A DNA stretch of 64,000 bases from Pyropia yezoensis. Taxonomy: Eukaryota; Rhodophyta; Bangiophyceae; Bangiales; Bangiaceae. Below are positions 24,168 through 33,894 of the stretch, piece by piece. The DNA lies in the NCBI GenBank assembly GCA_009829735.1, contig CM020618.1:41717030-41781029 (forward strand). Direction: 5' to 3'. Below the pieces are notes generated by a model. It was given only the letters and a program-made list of their open reading frames with translations. It was not told the origin of the DNA and ran no database searches. Made by a program: the position numbers and the translations under genes. Position 1 is the first letter of the stretch. Each line of letters starts with the position of its first letter.

Positions 24168-25736
24168 ATGCCTCGCAAGCGTGCCCGTCCAGCTGACCCT
24201 CACGACTCTTCGAACGATGACGGGCGCAGTCCGGGCAGAGCAGATGCCCGTCGGCAAGTCGGTCGCCGCACAGCTCGACCTGTACCCGCTGACACGCGTG
24301 CTTCTGGTGCACCATACGAGGAATACCTTGCACGACCTCCATCTGCGGGCTCCCCGTCAACTGCCGCAGCAAACGCCACCCCTCTTGCCGGTGGTACATC
24401 TACGGCCGCCGACCCTGGTACAATCTTTGCTGGCGCCCCGCTGCCCCCGGCGGCTGCCGGCACACACTCTTCGTTTCACGATGAGCTGGCGCTGGACAGC
24501 ACGCGCGCTGCTGGTGCACGGCCTGTCACGATGGACAACCTTCTGGGGGTGGAGACAAGGCTGTCGGCGTTGATTCACTCGAGATTTGACGCGTTGGTCG
24601 ACTCCTCAGGTGCTCTGAACGTGATGGTGGGCGCCAAGGTCAAAGAGGAGCTCGAGCTGCATACAGAGCGCCAGCCAAGTGCCGACTCGCTTGCTGACAG
24701 CACCGCGAAGAAAGTGTGCGCCGCTGTCAGGCACACCATTGCGACGACGCCGCAGTTTCGAAGTGCTGACCAGATGAGCAAGGACGAGCTGGTGGTTGCA
24801 GCGAGGCGCGCCGCCGGGGGACCCAAGAAGCTGCGGGAGCTCTTCCCAGAGATTTTAGTGAAGCGCATACTCGCGCTTGTGGAAGGCGCCTCAGACGAGG
24901 AGATACTGGACGTCCTCACCATCTCATTCCCAAGCTCGAACAAGAAGGCAAAGACGTTCTCTAACACGGAGCTTGAGAAGATGGTGCGCGGTGTTGTTCA
25001 CCAGCTGTACTCCCTCAACAAGATAACGCCCAAGGAGCAGCGACCTCCCCTGATGCAAGCCAAGACTTTTCTTAACGTGAAGAACTTTGACGCCCTGGAC
25101 GAGGCGTTCTTGGGGAATACGCGCACCTCCGTTCACGACGGGCGGTCCGAGGCACGGAGGGTCTTCTATCGCATGATTGCGTTCTTCTTTATTGTCCTCG
25201 GGTCGCGGATTGAGCTCGTGAGCAGTACTGCGGCTGCCCCACTACTCGGCGCTCGGGCGGGATCATCCTACTTTGCGGTCGAGCAGACTCTCAGGGTGTC
25301 GGAGACGGGGGAGGTGCCCGCCGGCGGCGGCGACTCTTTCGTGCGCCAGGTGACCCGCCGCGTGTGCTTGTACGCTGTAGCTGGGATTTTCCTGCAGGCC
25401 ATCGTGATGATGCCCTACACATTTGAAGCGGCGGTCATCGACGCAGTTGCAAAGAACATGCGGCGCATTGTGGCTGCGCCTGATCGGTCCTGGTGCAAAA
25501 CCAAGGGAAAGGACGCGGAGTGGCTGGTGGGACCGGGTGACTGGGCGTTACTTCTGCCAATTCCCGATGGATGGGCGCTCCTGGACAAGGCCGTCCAGAA
25601 GATGACGGCGTCGGACCAACTGGTGGCTTCTGCGGGACCTGCAGGGGGTGCGGCGGGTGCTGAGGACGTTACTGTGCGCGTAGAGGATGCAGACTCGACC
25701 GCCGAGCCCGAGGACCTTCCAGACTACCTCCGGTAG
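24168..25736 (+). CDS. Accessory protein D of the transposon-like cluster
   Basis: A 522-residue protein from the ATG at 24168 (MPRKRARPADPH, nuclear-signal-like). The frame is open upstream to 24060, but this ATG begins the basic N-terminus. Residues 1-120 are low complexity. From about 130 onward the protein is globular and helix-rich. It has no named domain I recognise. It shares with protein A a DGRS-x2-RRV-x-Y motif and a GPG-x-W-x-LLLP motif at similar spacing, suggesting distant homology. Its 3' end faces gene E, about 270 bases away. This copy is open throughout while the copy at 11596-13167 is broken by indels. Confidence 0.7.
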   Translation: MPRKRARPADPHDSSNDDGRSPGRADARRQVGRRTARPVPADTRASGAPYEEYLARPPSAGSPSTAAANATPLAGGTSTAADPGTIFAGAPLPPAAAGTHSSFHDELALDSTRAAGARPVTMDNLLGVETRLSALIHSRFDALVDSSGALNVMVGAKVKEELELHTERQPSADSLADSTAKKVCAAVRHTIATTPQFRSADQMSKDELVVAARRAAGGPKKLRELFPEILVKRILALVEGASDEEILDVLTISFPSSNKKAKTFSNTELEKMVRGVVHQLYSLNKITPKEQRPPLMQAKTFLNVKNFDALDEAFLGNTRTSVHDGRSEARRVFYRMIAFFFIVLGSRIELVSSTAAAPLLGARAGSSYFAVEQTLRVSETGEVPAGGGDSFVRQVTRRVCLYAVAGIFLQAIVMMPYTFEAAVIDAVAKNMRRIVAAPDRSWCKTKGKDAEWLVGPGDWALLLPIPDGWALLDKAVQKMTASDQLVASAGPAGGAAGAEDVTVRVEDADSTAEPEDLPDYLR

Positions 25737-26010
25737 CTCTTGAGAGGTACAGGCGTATCACGCCGCATCTAGAATCTCTAAGAACGGGTACGGCGAGCGG
25801 TGGTCCGAAAAGAGTTGCGCACGGGAGGGCGAGGCGCAAGATGGGTTCAAGTGGCGCTGGGTCATGTCGGGGTGGGCGGGTTTATGGTGAGTGCAATGCT
25901 GGCAACTGTTGGTGTGACCATTGCTCCACGCCGTCGACAATGGCCGTGTGAGAGCAAAGCCGGAAGCGATGTAAATATACGGCACCATGCTGTAACATTT
26001 TCGTCCTGAC

Positions 26011-27828
26011 CTACTTCAGCGCCTGTTGCACAGCTCGGCAGATGCTACGAGTACGCGCCGTGGTCCGCGCCATTTCCACGTCCGAGCTGCTGCCATGCAG
26101 ACCAAACCGACTGCCGGGTACACCCGGTACGCGGTATGAGCACAGCGGGCAAGGTGCTTTGGCCCCATATCCCATGAGCATACTTGTCTTCACCACTTGA
26201 AGGTAGTCGCCGACAAACATTGCCACGTCAGCCATCACACGCACGGCGGACCCGTCTCGTCTGTGACAGAGCCACCCGCTGGTGGCGCCCTCCACAAGAT
26301 CAGGTGTTATGGCTCGGAGCACTTCGTCCGAGTTGACACCCGAGGGCGTCACGGAGATGGTCCTGCTGCCGTGGCTGTTGTGCCGGTGTTGGTAGAGGAG
26401 CGAAGGGTAGCTCATGTAGACGCCGCCCAACGACTGCTTCTTGCCGCGCCGCGTCTCAAAGTCGTCCGAGTTGATGCACAGCGACACTGTCAATACATGG
26501 ACACCTTCTTGTAAATCGCTCACTTTGCGCCGCACCGGTGCATCTTCAACCGTCGCCGTTGACGTGCCGCCACGACCCTCATCACCAGTGCGGAGATGAT
26601 GGAGGCTTAAGATCTCAATCAGCTCGTCGCCCTCACAGTCTGAAAGCCACAACATTGATGGCAGCTGCGACGCCAACCAGTGCCTTGCAATGATGCACCT
26701 CGACACACCGCTGAGGGAGTCACAGGCGACGACAAAGTCCCCAGCGTGCTCAGATTGGCCGGGCGAGAGACCCGACTCGTGCGAAAGGAAGTATGCGTCC
26801 GACACCTTAACCCGGCGAGAAGCATGAGGGGAAGCAAGCTTAATGACAAGCAAATCGTTGATGGACACGTCAGTACCATCGAGGGTAAAGTGCTGGATGG
26901 TCTCACCCGCCAGCAGTACCGTGGGGCGGATGTTAAACAGAGGGGAGTCGATGAACTCGGGTTCCAAGGCACGCTCCTCGTCCGTCCGCAGCTCTGCCGC
27001 CAAGAAGTTCTCAAACGTCGCCGAGAATGCGACGTCGCGTCGCACGTGTGAGCTAGGAAGGATGCAATCGACGGACACCTTCTCAGCGCTCCCAGGCGAT
27101 ACGAAAGAGAATGACTGCGTCGGCAGCATCCACGAAGATACCTGCGCAGTGAGCGTTGCTCTGACGTAGCTCAATGAAGGCAGAGGAACAGGAGAGGATA
27201 TGTTGAAGCCCTCGCGTACGACGAGGTACTGGTCCTCCCGCAAGCCGCGCGGGCCACGAAGAAGAAGGAGCGCGTACAGGTCCTCCACGCTGCGGAAAAT
27301 GGAAGTGCAAGGGTGTAGGAACGGCCGGCTGCCACCGGACGACTCGCTTCCAGACCCAGATACACTCGCGAAGGATGGAGGGGGTGCGTCGTCGTCGTCT
27401 GCCTCATTGCCCAATTCGTCTTCAGGAAGCACGTAGGGCGAAAGGTCGTCGTCGTCGCTCGAGCTGGTCGATGGGGGCCGTGCCGCCGGCGCTGCGCCGG
27501 GTATCACTTCTGCGAGAGCTGGAGAGCTTGGCAAGGAACTGTCCTCGTCCGTGTCTGGACTCGACCGCAATCCGGGAGAGGGGGGACCATCAACACCGTC
27601 CGTGGCTGCACCGCCTGCGCCGGCGTTAGTGGACACGCTGCCAGTAGGTGTGTCCATAACGTCCGGCTCGCCGCCAACGAGTCCTCGGTGGTCACGCGTA
27701 GTGCCCCTCTGGTCGTGGTCATCGAGGGTCGCGAGTGGGGACGCCTCAGCGCCGCAGGCGCCGCTTCCTGGCCCTAGCCAGACTGTATGGTCCTCGTGTT
27801 GACGTAGGTCGCGGCGACCGCGCCGCAT
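26011..27828 (-). CDS. N-terminal/catalytic half of a Tnp2/CACTA-like transposase, gene E
   Basis: A 605-residue protein from the ATG at 27828 (MRRGRRDLRQH); the frame is open further to 28398. Residues up to about 160 are acidic and Ser/Pro-rich. The C-terminal 200 residues follow the first half of Tnp2-type transposases. A LTVSLCINSDDF strand-plus-Asp motif (Asp about 455-456) is followed by GGVYMSYPSL, a GW segment, VGDYLQ (Asp about 541) and a CPLC pair (about 560-563). The protein ends shortly after an Arg/Thr-rich helix, just where the ancestral protein would continue into the part carried by gene B. The usual third catalytic Glu is absent. After the last codons the DNA reads AAGTAGGTCAGG, so the stop overlaps a GTAGGT splice-donor-like sequence. 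Convergent with D. Confidence 0.75.
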   Translation of the reverse strand: MRRGRRDLRQHEDHTVWLGPGSGACGAEASPLATLDDHDQRGTTRDHRGLVGGEPDVMDTPTGSVSTNAGAGGAATDGVDGPPSPGLRSSPDTDEDSSLPSSPALAEVIPGAAPAARPPSTSSSDDDDLSPYVLPEDELGNEADDDDAPPPSFASVSGSGSESSGGSRPFLHPCTSIFRSVEDLYALLLLRGPRGLREDQYLVVREGFNISSPVPLPSLSYVRATLTAQVSSWMLPTQSFSFVSPGSAEKVSVDCILPSSHVRRDVAFSATFENFLAAELRTDEERALEPEFIDSPLFNIRPTVLLAGETIQHFTLDGTDVSINDLLVIKLASPHASRRVKVSDAYFLSHESGLSPGQSEHAGDFVVACDSLSGVSRCIIARHWLASQLPSMLWLSDCEGDELIEILSLHHLRTGDEGRGGTSTATVEDAPVRRKVSDLQEGVHVLTVSLCINSDDFETRRGKKQSLGGVYMSYPSLLYQHRHNSHGSRTISVTPSGVNSDEVLRAITPDLVEGATSGWLCHRRDGSAVRVMADVAMFVGDYLQVVKTSMLMGYGAKAPCPLCSYRVPGVPGSRFGLHGSSSDVEMARTTARTRSICRAVQQALK

Positions 27829-28398
27829 GTTGCCAGTCAATGTTGACCCTGCCGTCGGCAGTAGCCGTTGTAGTCGGCAGCACCCACGGCAGAAGAACGT
27901 GGGGCGCGGCCAGGGGAGAGGACGAGAAGGCAGTGGGCGGGGACGGGGGATAGGCGACAGAGTGGGCGATGGGGGCCAACGAGAACCGGGTAGTTGACTC
28001 GTCGAGGCAGTCGGTGTCTGCCCGTTCCCGTGAGAAGACGCATCAACCGCACCGCGGCGAAGCAGCACGTTCGTCTCGTCTGAGCAAGGCGCCAGATGCC
28101 AGATGGGCGGGTACTGCACATCCGTTCGCTGATGGGGCCACGGGCCGGTCTTACCAGGTACCCTAAAATCCCTGTACAGAAGATGTTTTCGGCAGCTGGC
28201 AAAGCCTCTTTCTGGGATCAGCCGTCGAAAGCTCTGGTCCGCCAGCTCTTTCCCGATCCTCTTGAGAAGCTGCTGATTCTGGCGTGTGGTAAATGGCTGG
28301 GTTCTGCTGTAACATCCGCGGGGACCGTGAAACATGTATTTTCCTGGTACACGGGGCTGATTGACCCTGTGGGGCCCTGGACGATTTCCAGAGCCCAA

Positions 28399-28721
28399 AT
28401 TAGGTCGTCACAGGATTTCGTGGTGTCCTGTGCGGGACGGCACCCGCGTTGATCCTGACTATTGCAAAAAAGAGAAATAACAAGAAAAGAAACGGGAGAC
28501 AGGAACGGACACTCCAATGGGATCGGCGGCCGGCGAACTACTGTCTCGGACTCTGATGGCACGCCTGCGTGCCCGGGCGGGGCGGGCGGAACGGAGCGGG
28601 CTTGCGTCCGACCCGCCGACCGCCAGCACCGCGCGGCTCGTCCGCCCCCCCCCCTCGCCCGCGCCGTCGCCGGCCGTGTCGCGGCAACGGCCGCGTCGGC
28701 GGCGGCGGCGGCGGCGGCACC
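28399..28721. other. Boundary between the element-rich region and the GC-rich host island
   Basis: Composition changes sharply near 28460-28500. A purine-rich AT-moderate tract (GCAAAAAAGAGAAATAAC) gives way to very GC-rich DNA. It contains no gene I can support and probably includes the 5' region of the helicase gene. I could not see a transposon end. Confidence 0.4.
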
Positions 28722-29196
28722 ATGGCGGCGGGAGGAGGCGGTGATGGTGGCGCCGGTCGCCGCGGCGGCGGTGCTGCCGGGGGTGGGGACGCGGCTGGCG
28801 GCGGCGGCGAGGTCGGCCGGCGTCGGGCCGGCGGTGGCGGCGGGGGGCGGCGGCGGCGGCCGCCCCCCCCCGCCCCCCACCTCCCGGCCCACCCCCGGCC
28901 GCACCCACCTCTGCCCTTCTTCGCCCCCCGCCCGCGGCGGTAGAGCAGCTGCTGCTCGACGATGACGGGGCGGCCGCCATCGAGGCGGCCGTCGCCGCCG
29001 CCGAGCGCCGCCGCCGCGGCGACGCCGCCGCCGCCGCTGCCGCCGCCGCCGCCGCCCGTTGCGGCCGCGTCGACGCGGCGGCGCCACGGCCTGCGGCGGC
29101 GGACGGCGCTGCCGCCGCGTGCCACGGCGGCGGCGGCAGTGACGGCGGCGGTAGGGGACGCCTGGCGGCGGGCGGTGGTGGCGGCGGCGGCGGCGG

Positions 29197-29227
<31 letters not shown>

Positions 29228-31801
29228 GCGGAGACAGTGGGCGCGGGTGGCCCCGCCGCGACCGCCGGGGTGCCGGCGGGGGGCGCGGCGGCGGCACGTG
29301 GCCGCCCCCCCGCGGCGCTGGTCGTCGAGCTCGCCCGCGGCGGCCGCCTCGCCGCGGTCACCCACGGCATGCGGCCGCCCGCGACGGCCGCGGCGCTCGC
29401 AGCGCTCGCGGCCACGGACGGCCGCCCCGCCGCCGCGCCGCCCGGCGTTGGCGCCGCCGCCGCCGCCGCCACCCCCCCCCCCGGCCACCGGCTGACCTGG
29501 CCCGCCACCGCCGCCGCGGCGGTCGCTGCCGCCGCCGCCGCGGCCGGCGTGCGCCTCGCGCGGCTGCCGGCGTGGCTGGCCGCGCTCGCGCCGCAGCTGG
29601 CGCCCCCCCCCGGCCTTCCCGAGGGGCCACCACCACCCACCGGCGGCACCCGCAACGGCGGCGGCGGCGGCGGCCACTGCCGCCGCCAGTAGCCCCCCCC
29701 CCCCCCCCCCCCCTTTCCCCCGCGTCGGCCGGCGGCGCCCCTTCCCCCCCCCCCCCCCCCTGCGTGGACGTCCGCGGTCCACCCCGCCATCGTCGGGCGC
29801 CTCTTCCCCCACCAGGCCGCCGCGGTGACCGCCGGCGTTGCCCGCGGCGGGCGGCTGCTGCTCGCCGACCCGATGGGGACGGGCAAGACCGCGGCGGCGC
29901 TGGCGCTCGCCGCCGTCTACCACCACCCGCGGTCGCCGACGCTGGTGGTTGTGCCCGCGTTGCCGCGCGCCGCGTGGGCGCGCGCGGTGGCGGCGTGGCG
30001 GGTGCCGGCCGACGCGGCGCGCGCGCCGCCGGGGGGGCCGCGTGCCGCCGCCGCGGCTGCGGCCGCCGCCGCCGCCGCCGCGGTCGACGACGACGCGGGC
30101 GCTGCCGGTGCGGCGGCGGCGGCTGCTGCGCCCGCGGCGGCGGCCGCCGCCGCGGGCGGCCGGCGGGGTGCCGCCGCGGCGGCCGCCGCGACGGGCACGC
30201 CCGTCCTCCCCAGCGCCGCGGCGGCGGCCGCGTGTGTCACCGCCTACGCCGCCGCCGCCGCCCCCGCGGACGCGCCCGCACCGCCGCCGCCGCCGCCGCC
30301 GCTGCCGCCGCCGCCGCCCGGGGACGGGCGGCGCCGTTCCTCTCCCCCCGCCCCCCCTCCCCCCTGCCGCCCGCACGCTGCGATCCGATCGTGCGACCTC
30401 GCCGCCCGCGCGGCGGCCGCGCTGCGCGCCGTCCCGTGGGGCGCCGCGCTCGCCGACGGGGCGCCCGAGCGCCGCCACCCGGCCACGCCGCGGACGGCGG
30501 CAGCGGCGGCGGTGCTCGCCGCCGGGCCGGTGCGGGTGCTGCTGACGGGCACGCCCGCGGTGGCGCGGCCGGCCAACCTCTTTGCCGCCCTGTCCCTGCT
30601 GTACGACGACGGCCGGGGGGGGGGCGGGCGGCGCCGGCGGTGGGGGTGTCCCCAACGACGCTAGCAGCGGCGACGACGGCAGTGGCGGTGGGGCTGGCGA
30701 CGGCCGCGGCGACGGCGGCGGTGGGGGCCCGCCGCTCCCCGCCGCCGCCGCGGCGGGCCGCCGCGTCGGCCCGGCCGGCACGTGGCGCGCGTACGCGCGG
30801 CGGTACGGCGGCGCCGACGGCCGCGGCACGTGGCACGCCGCCGGGGCGCACGCGCTGCTCGCGGCGGTCATGGCGCGGCGGCCCGCCGCGGCGGCGGCGG
30901 CCGCGCTGCCGCCCGTGTCGCGGGCGCGGGTGGTGATCACGCCGCCGCCGCCGGCGGCCGCGGCGTGTGCACGGCTGGCCGACGAGGTGGCCGACCTGCG
31001 GCGGCGGCTGGCCGCGGCGCGGGTACGCGGCGGCGGGCAGGGGGCCGCCGTTGGCGTCGCGGCGATCGAGGCCCGGCTCGGGCTCCGCCACCGGCGGCAC
31101 GGCGTGGCGACGATGCGCGCCAAGGTGGGCGGCGTGACGCGGCGGCTGCTCGCGCTCCTCGCCGCCGCCCCCCCCGGCAAGGCCGCCGTCTTTGCGCACC
31201 ACACGGCGATGCTGGCCGCCCTCGCCGCCGCCCTCGACGCCCGCGCCATCCGCCACGTGACGCTGTCTGGCGCCACCCGCGCCGCCGGCCGCGCCGCCGC
31301 CGTCGACGCCTTCCCGTCGCCCACCGCCACGCCCCCGGTACGGGTGGCGCTGCTCGCCCTGCGCGTGGCGGGGGCGGGCGTCGCCCTCCCCGTCGCGGAC
31401 GTCATGCTCTTTGCCGAGTGCCCCTGGTCCGCCGCCGAGGCGGCGCAGGCGGAAGGGCGCGCCGTCCGGCTGGGCCGCCGGGGGGGGGGTGCGGGTGGAG
31501 GTGGCGCTCGCGGGCGGCACCGCCGATGACGCGGTGGGAGGGGTGCTCAGCCGCAAGTACGCGCCGGTCGCGGCGGTGGTGGACGGGGGCGGAGAGGGGG
31601 CCGACCGCCTACCCGGGGGGAGGGGGGGGTGCCCCAGGGGGGGGGGGGGTCGACGATGTGTGGGGGGGGGGGGGGGAGGCCATTCATCTGCCGCCCGCCG
31701 CAGCTGCCGCCGGTGCGGCGCGCGCGCGCGGCCGGGGGGGGGGGGGGGGCGCTGCGGTCCGCCGCAGCGGCGGCGGGCACGGCGGCTTGCTCGGCGGAAG
31801 C

Positions 31802-31832
<31 letters not shown>

Positions 31833-32236
31833 GCCGGGCAGCCCCCCGGCTGGGGCCGTCGGCAGACGGGGTGATGCGGGTACCGCGGCCGCCGCTGTGG
31901 GCGCCCGCCCGCACGCCCGCCGCGCCCGCCACCGCCGCGCCCGCCGCCGTGGCGCACGTGGCGCCGCCGATCGCGGCGCGGGTGGCGGCCGCCGCTGCCG
32001 CGCCTGCCGCCGCTGCCGCCGTCGCCGCCGCCACGGCCGCAGCCGCGGCGCCGCGGCCGCTGCCGGCGGGCGACCCGATGGAGGACGCGGACCAGGGCGG
32101 GGGCGGCTCGCGCTCGCCCCCCCCGCCGGTGGAGGGCGGTGGCGCGCCGCCGCCGCCGCGGCGGCGGGCGGCGGAGCGCCCGGCGCGGGGGGGGCGGCGG
32201 GGGGGCGGCCACCCCAGGCGCCCGCGGTGGGGGTGA
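28722..32236 (+). CDS. SMARCAL1/ZRANB3-like SNF2-family helicase (frames broken at G/C runs)
   Basis: Fragments in three frames together give a SNF2 ATPase of the annealing-helicase subgroup. In order: an Ala-rich N-terminus; a HARP-like segment (about 29310-29580, GGRLAAVTHGMRP to RLARLPAWL); motif I LLLADPMGTGKT (about 29862-29890) and the VVVPALPRAAW segment; a VLLTGTPAVARPANLF motif III region (about 30530-30585); then the C-terminal lobe with KAAVFAHH (about 31180-31200), RHVTLSG, LLALRVAGAGVALPVADVMLFAE and QAEGRAVRLGR (about 31447-31480). The tail is Ala/Pro-rich and ends at 32236. Proteins of this family rewind RPA-bound DNA at stalled forks. The expected DExH motif II position reads ADGAPE. 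Frame changes occur at G or C runs near 28860, 29695, 30617, 31483 and 31662, and the start is uncertain (28722 or 28744). Confidence 0.65.
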
Positions 32237-33062
32237 GGGCGTGCCGCTGGCCGGTGGGGGGCGGGAGGGGTCGGGCGGCGGGCGCCCGCGGCGGGCTGCA
32301 CGGGGCTGTGTGAGCGCAGCGGGAGGCCGCTGCGCGGCCGTGCCCCTCCCCCCCTCCCCCACGCCACCGCCGTGCGCCTCACCCCCTGCCCAGCCCCCCC
32401 GCCTCCCCCTCCGCCGCGCACGCGACCGCGACGAACAACGAGAGAGAGAAAAAAAAAGGGGGGGGGTGCGTCTGGACACGGCTGCACGCGGTGGTGGCGC
32501 CGCCGTCGCCGGCAGTGGCGGCGGGGCGCACGCGATGGCGACGGGCGGACCCGCGGCGGAGGGTCCCCCGCAGCGGGAAGGACCCCGTCGTGGCGCTGGA
32601 GGTCGCGGAGTCGACGGCCACCGACGGCGAACGCCTCGCTCCTTTGGCCCCGCTCACGCCGGACGAGCCTGCGGGGTACTCGGGAGGAGCGGTGGAGAGC
32701 GAGGGGCGGCGCGCACCGCCATCGCCCATGCGAGGGACCCGTGCGCCGAGCGGCAGCGACAGCGCACCGCGCGCCGCGGCGGCGGCGCCGCACGCGGCGG
32801 CGCAGCCGCGGCGGGCCATGGCAGCCGCCGCCGCCGTCGACGCGTGGCGGCCACACCCACCACGCACGGCCGGGAGTATCAGGGGCCGAGAGGCGCCCCG
32901 CTGCCGACAAAAAGGGATGGCCGGGCAGGGAGGATGCGGCCCCGCACCGCGACGCACGCCAGGGGGGGTGGCGAAGGGGGGGAGCGGCCGCCGCGTAGCG
33001 GCGACGCGACGAGGGCGGCGCGGGCGGCGCTCTGCGGTGTGCAGCGGCGCCTTCCCCCCGCC

Positions 33063-33860
33063 CCAGGTAACCCGTGGAGAAAGACAGGGACAATGGCGGC
33101 GGCACGCACGGGTCGACCGGCATGGCCACCGGCGCCACCGGAGGGGCGACACCCGCGCCGGGGGCACCGCCGCCGCCCTCACCGCCCCCACCGTCTGCCC
33201 CATCCGCCTTGACGAGCGGTGACGGCGACGCCACCGCCGCCGCCGCCGCCGTCGCCGTCGCTGCCGCGGCCGCCGCCGCCGCCGCCGCCGACTTCCCCGA
33301 CGCCGCCCCCGCCGCGGCCACCGGCGGCGGCGCGCCCGCGGCGGCGGCGGCCAGCCGCCGCACGCGCCGCGCCTCGTCGACCGACGCCGCGGACAGGCGG
33401 TTGCGGGGGATCCGCCGCCGCCGCCGCGCATCGTCAATCGTGTCGAGGTCCACCGGCCGGCGGCGGCGGCGGCCGGCCGCGGGCGCGTCGCCGCCATTGC
33501 CGTCACCGCTGACGCCGCCGCCGCCGCCGCCGCTTCCGCCGCCACTGCAGCCGCTGCTACCGCCGCCGTCGCCGCCGCCCGTGGTGGCGCCGCTGTCCCG
33601 CGCCGCCGCCGCCGCCACCGCCAGTGGCGCGGCGGCGGCGGCGGCGGCGGCGGCGGCCGCGGCGGCGCCGCCGCGGCGGCCGCCGCGGCGCGCAGCGCGG
33701 CGAGGCGGTCACCGCCGACGGCGGGGCGAGCCGGCTGCGTCGGCCGCGCCGACAGGGCCAGCCGCTGCAGGCGCGCGACGAGGCACACGCGTGTTGGCTC
33801 GGTCTGGACGACAGAAGACACGACGACGACCGCGCTCGCGGCGGCGTCGGCGCCGCCATT

Positions 33861-33894
<34 letters not shown>

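Larger units (their letters stand above)
14989..27057 (+). repeat. Copy 2 of the ~12.07-kb block (contig start)
   Basis: Matches 2415-14488 at an offset of 12574 falling to 12569 through small indels. In this copy genes A, C, D and E have open frames, while gene B has a one-base frameshift. The sequence continues past 27057 into the 5' part of gene E and the host region. Confidence 0.9.

Noticed and set aside
28538-31405. Very long minus-strand frames across the helicase gene (up to 955 codons)
   Set aside because: They are Arg/Gly/Ala-rich shadows produced by GGC/GCC repeats. The plus strand carries the SNF2 motifs.
33350-33450. bZIP basic region (RRIPRNRLSAASVDEARR)
   Set aside because: The NRxSA part is suggestive, but the SRxRK spacing and a leucine zipper are missing.
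31684-33618. A 644-codon minus frame covering the helicase 3' end
   Set aside because: Only its first part (33,618 to about 33,070) looks protein-like. The rest overlaps the helicase tail and is low complexity.
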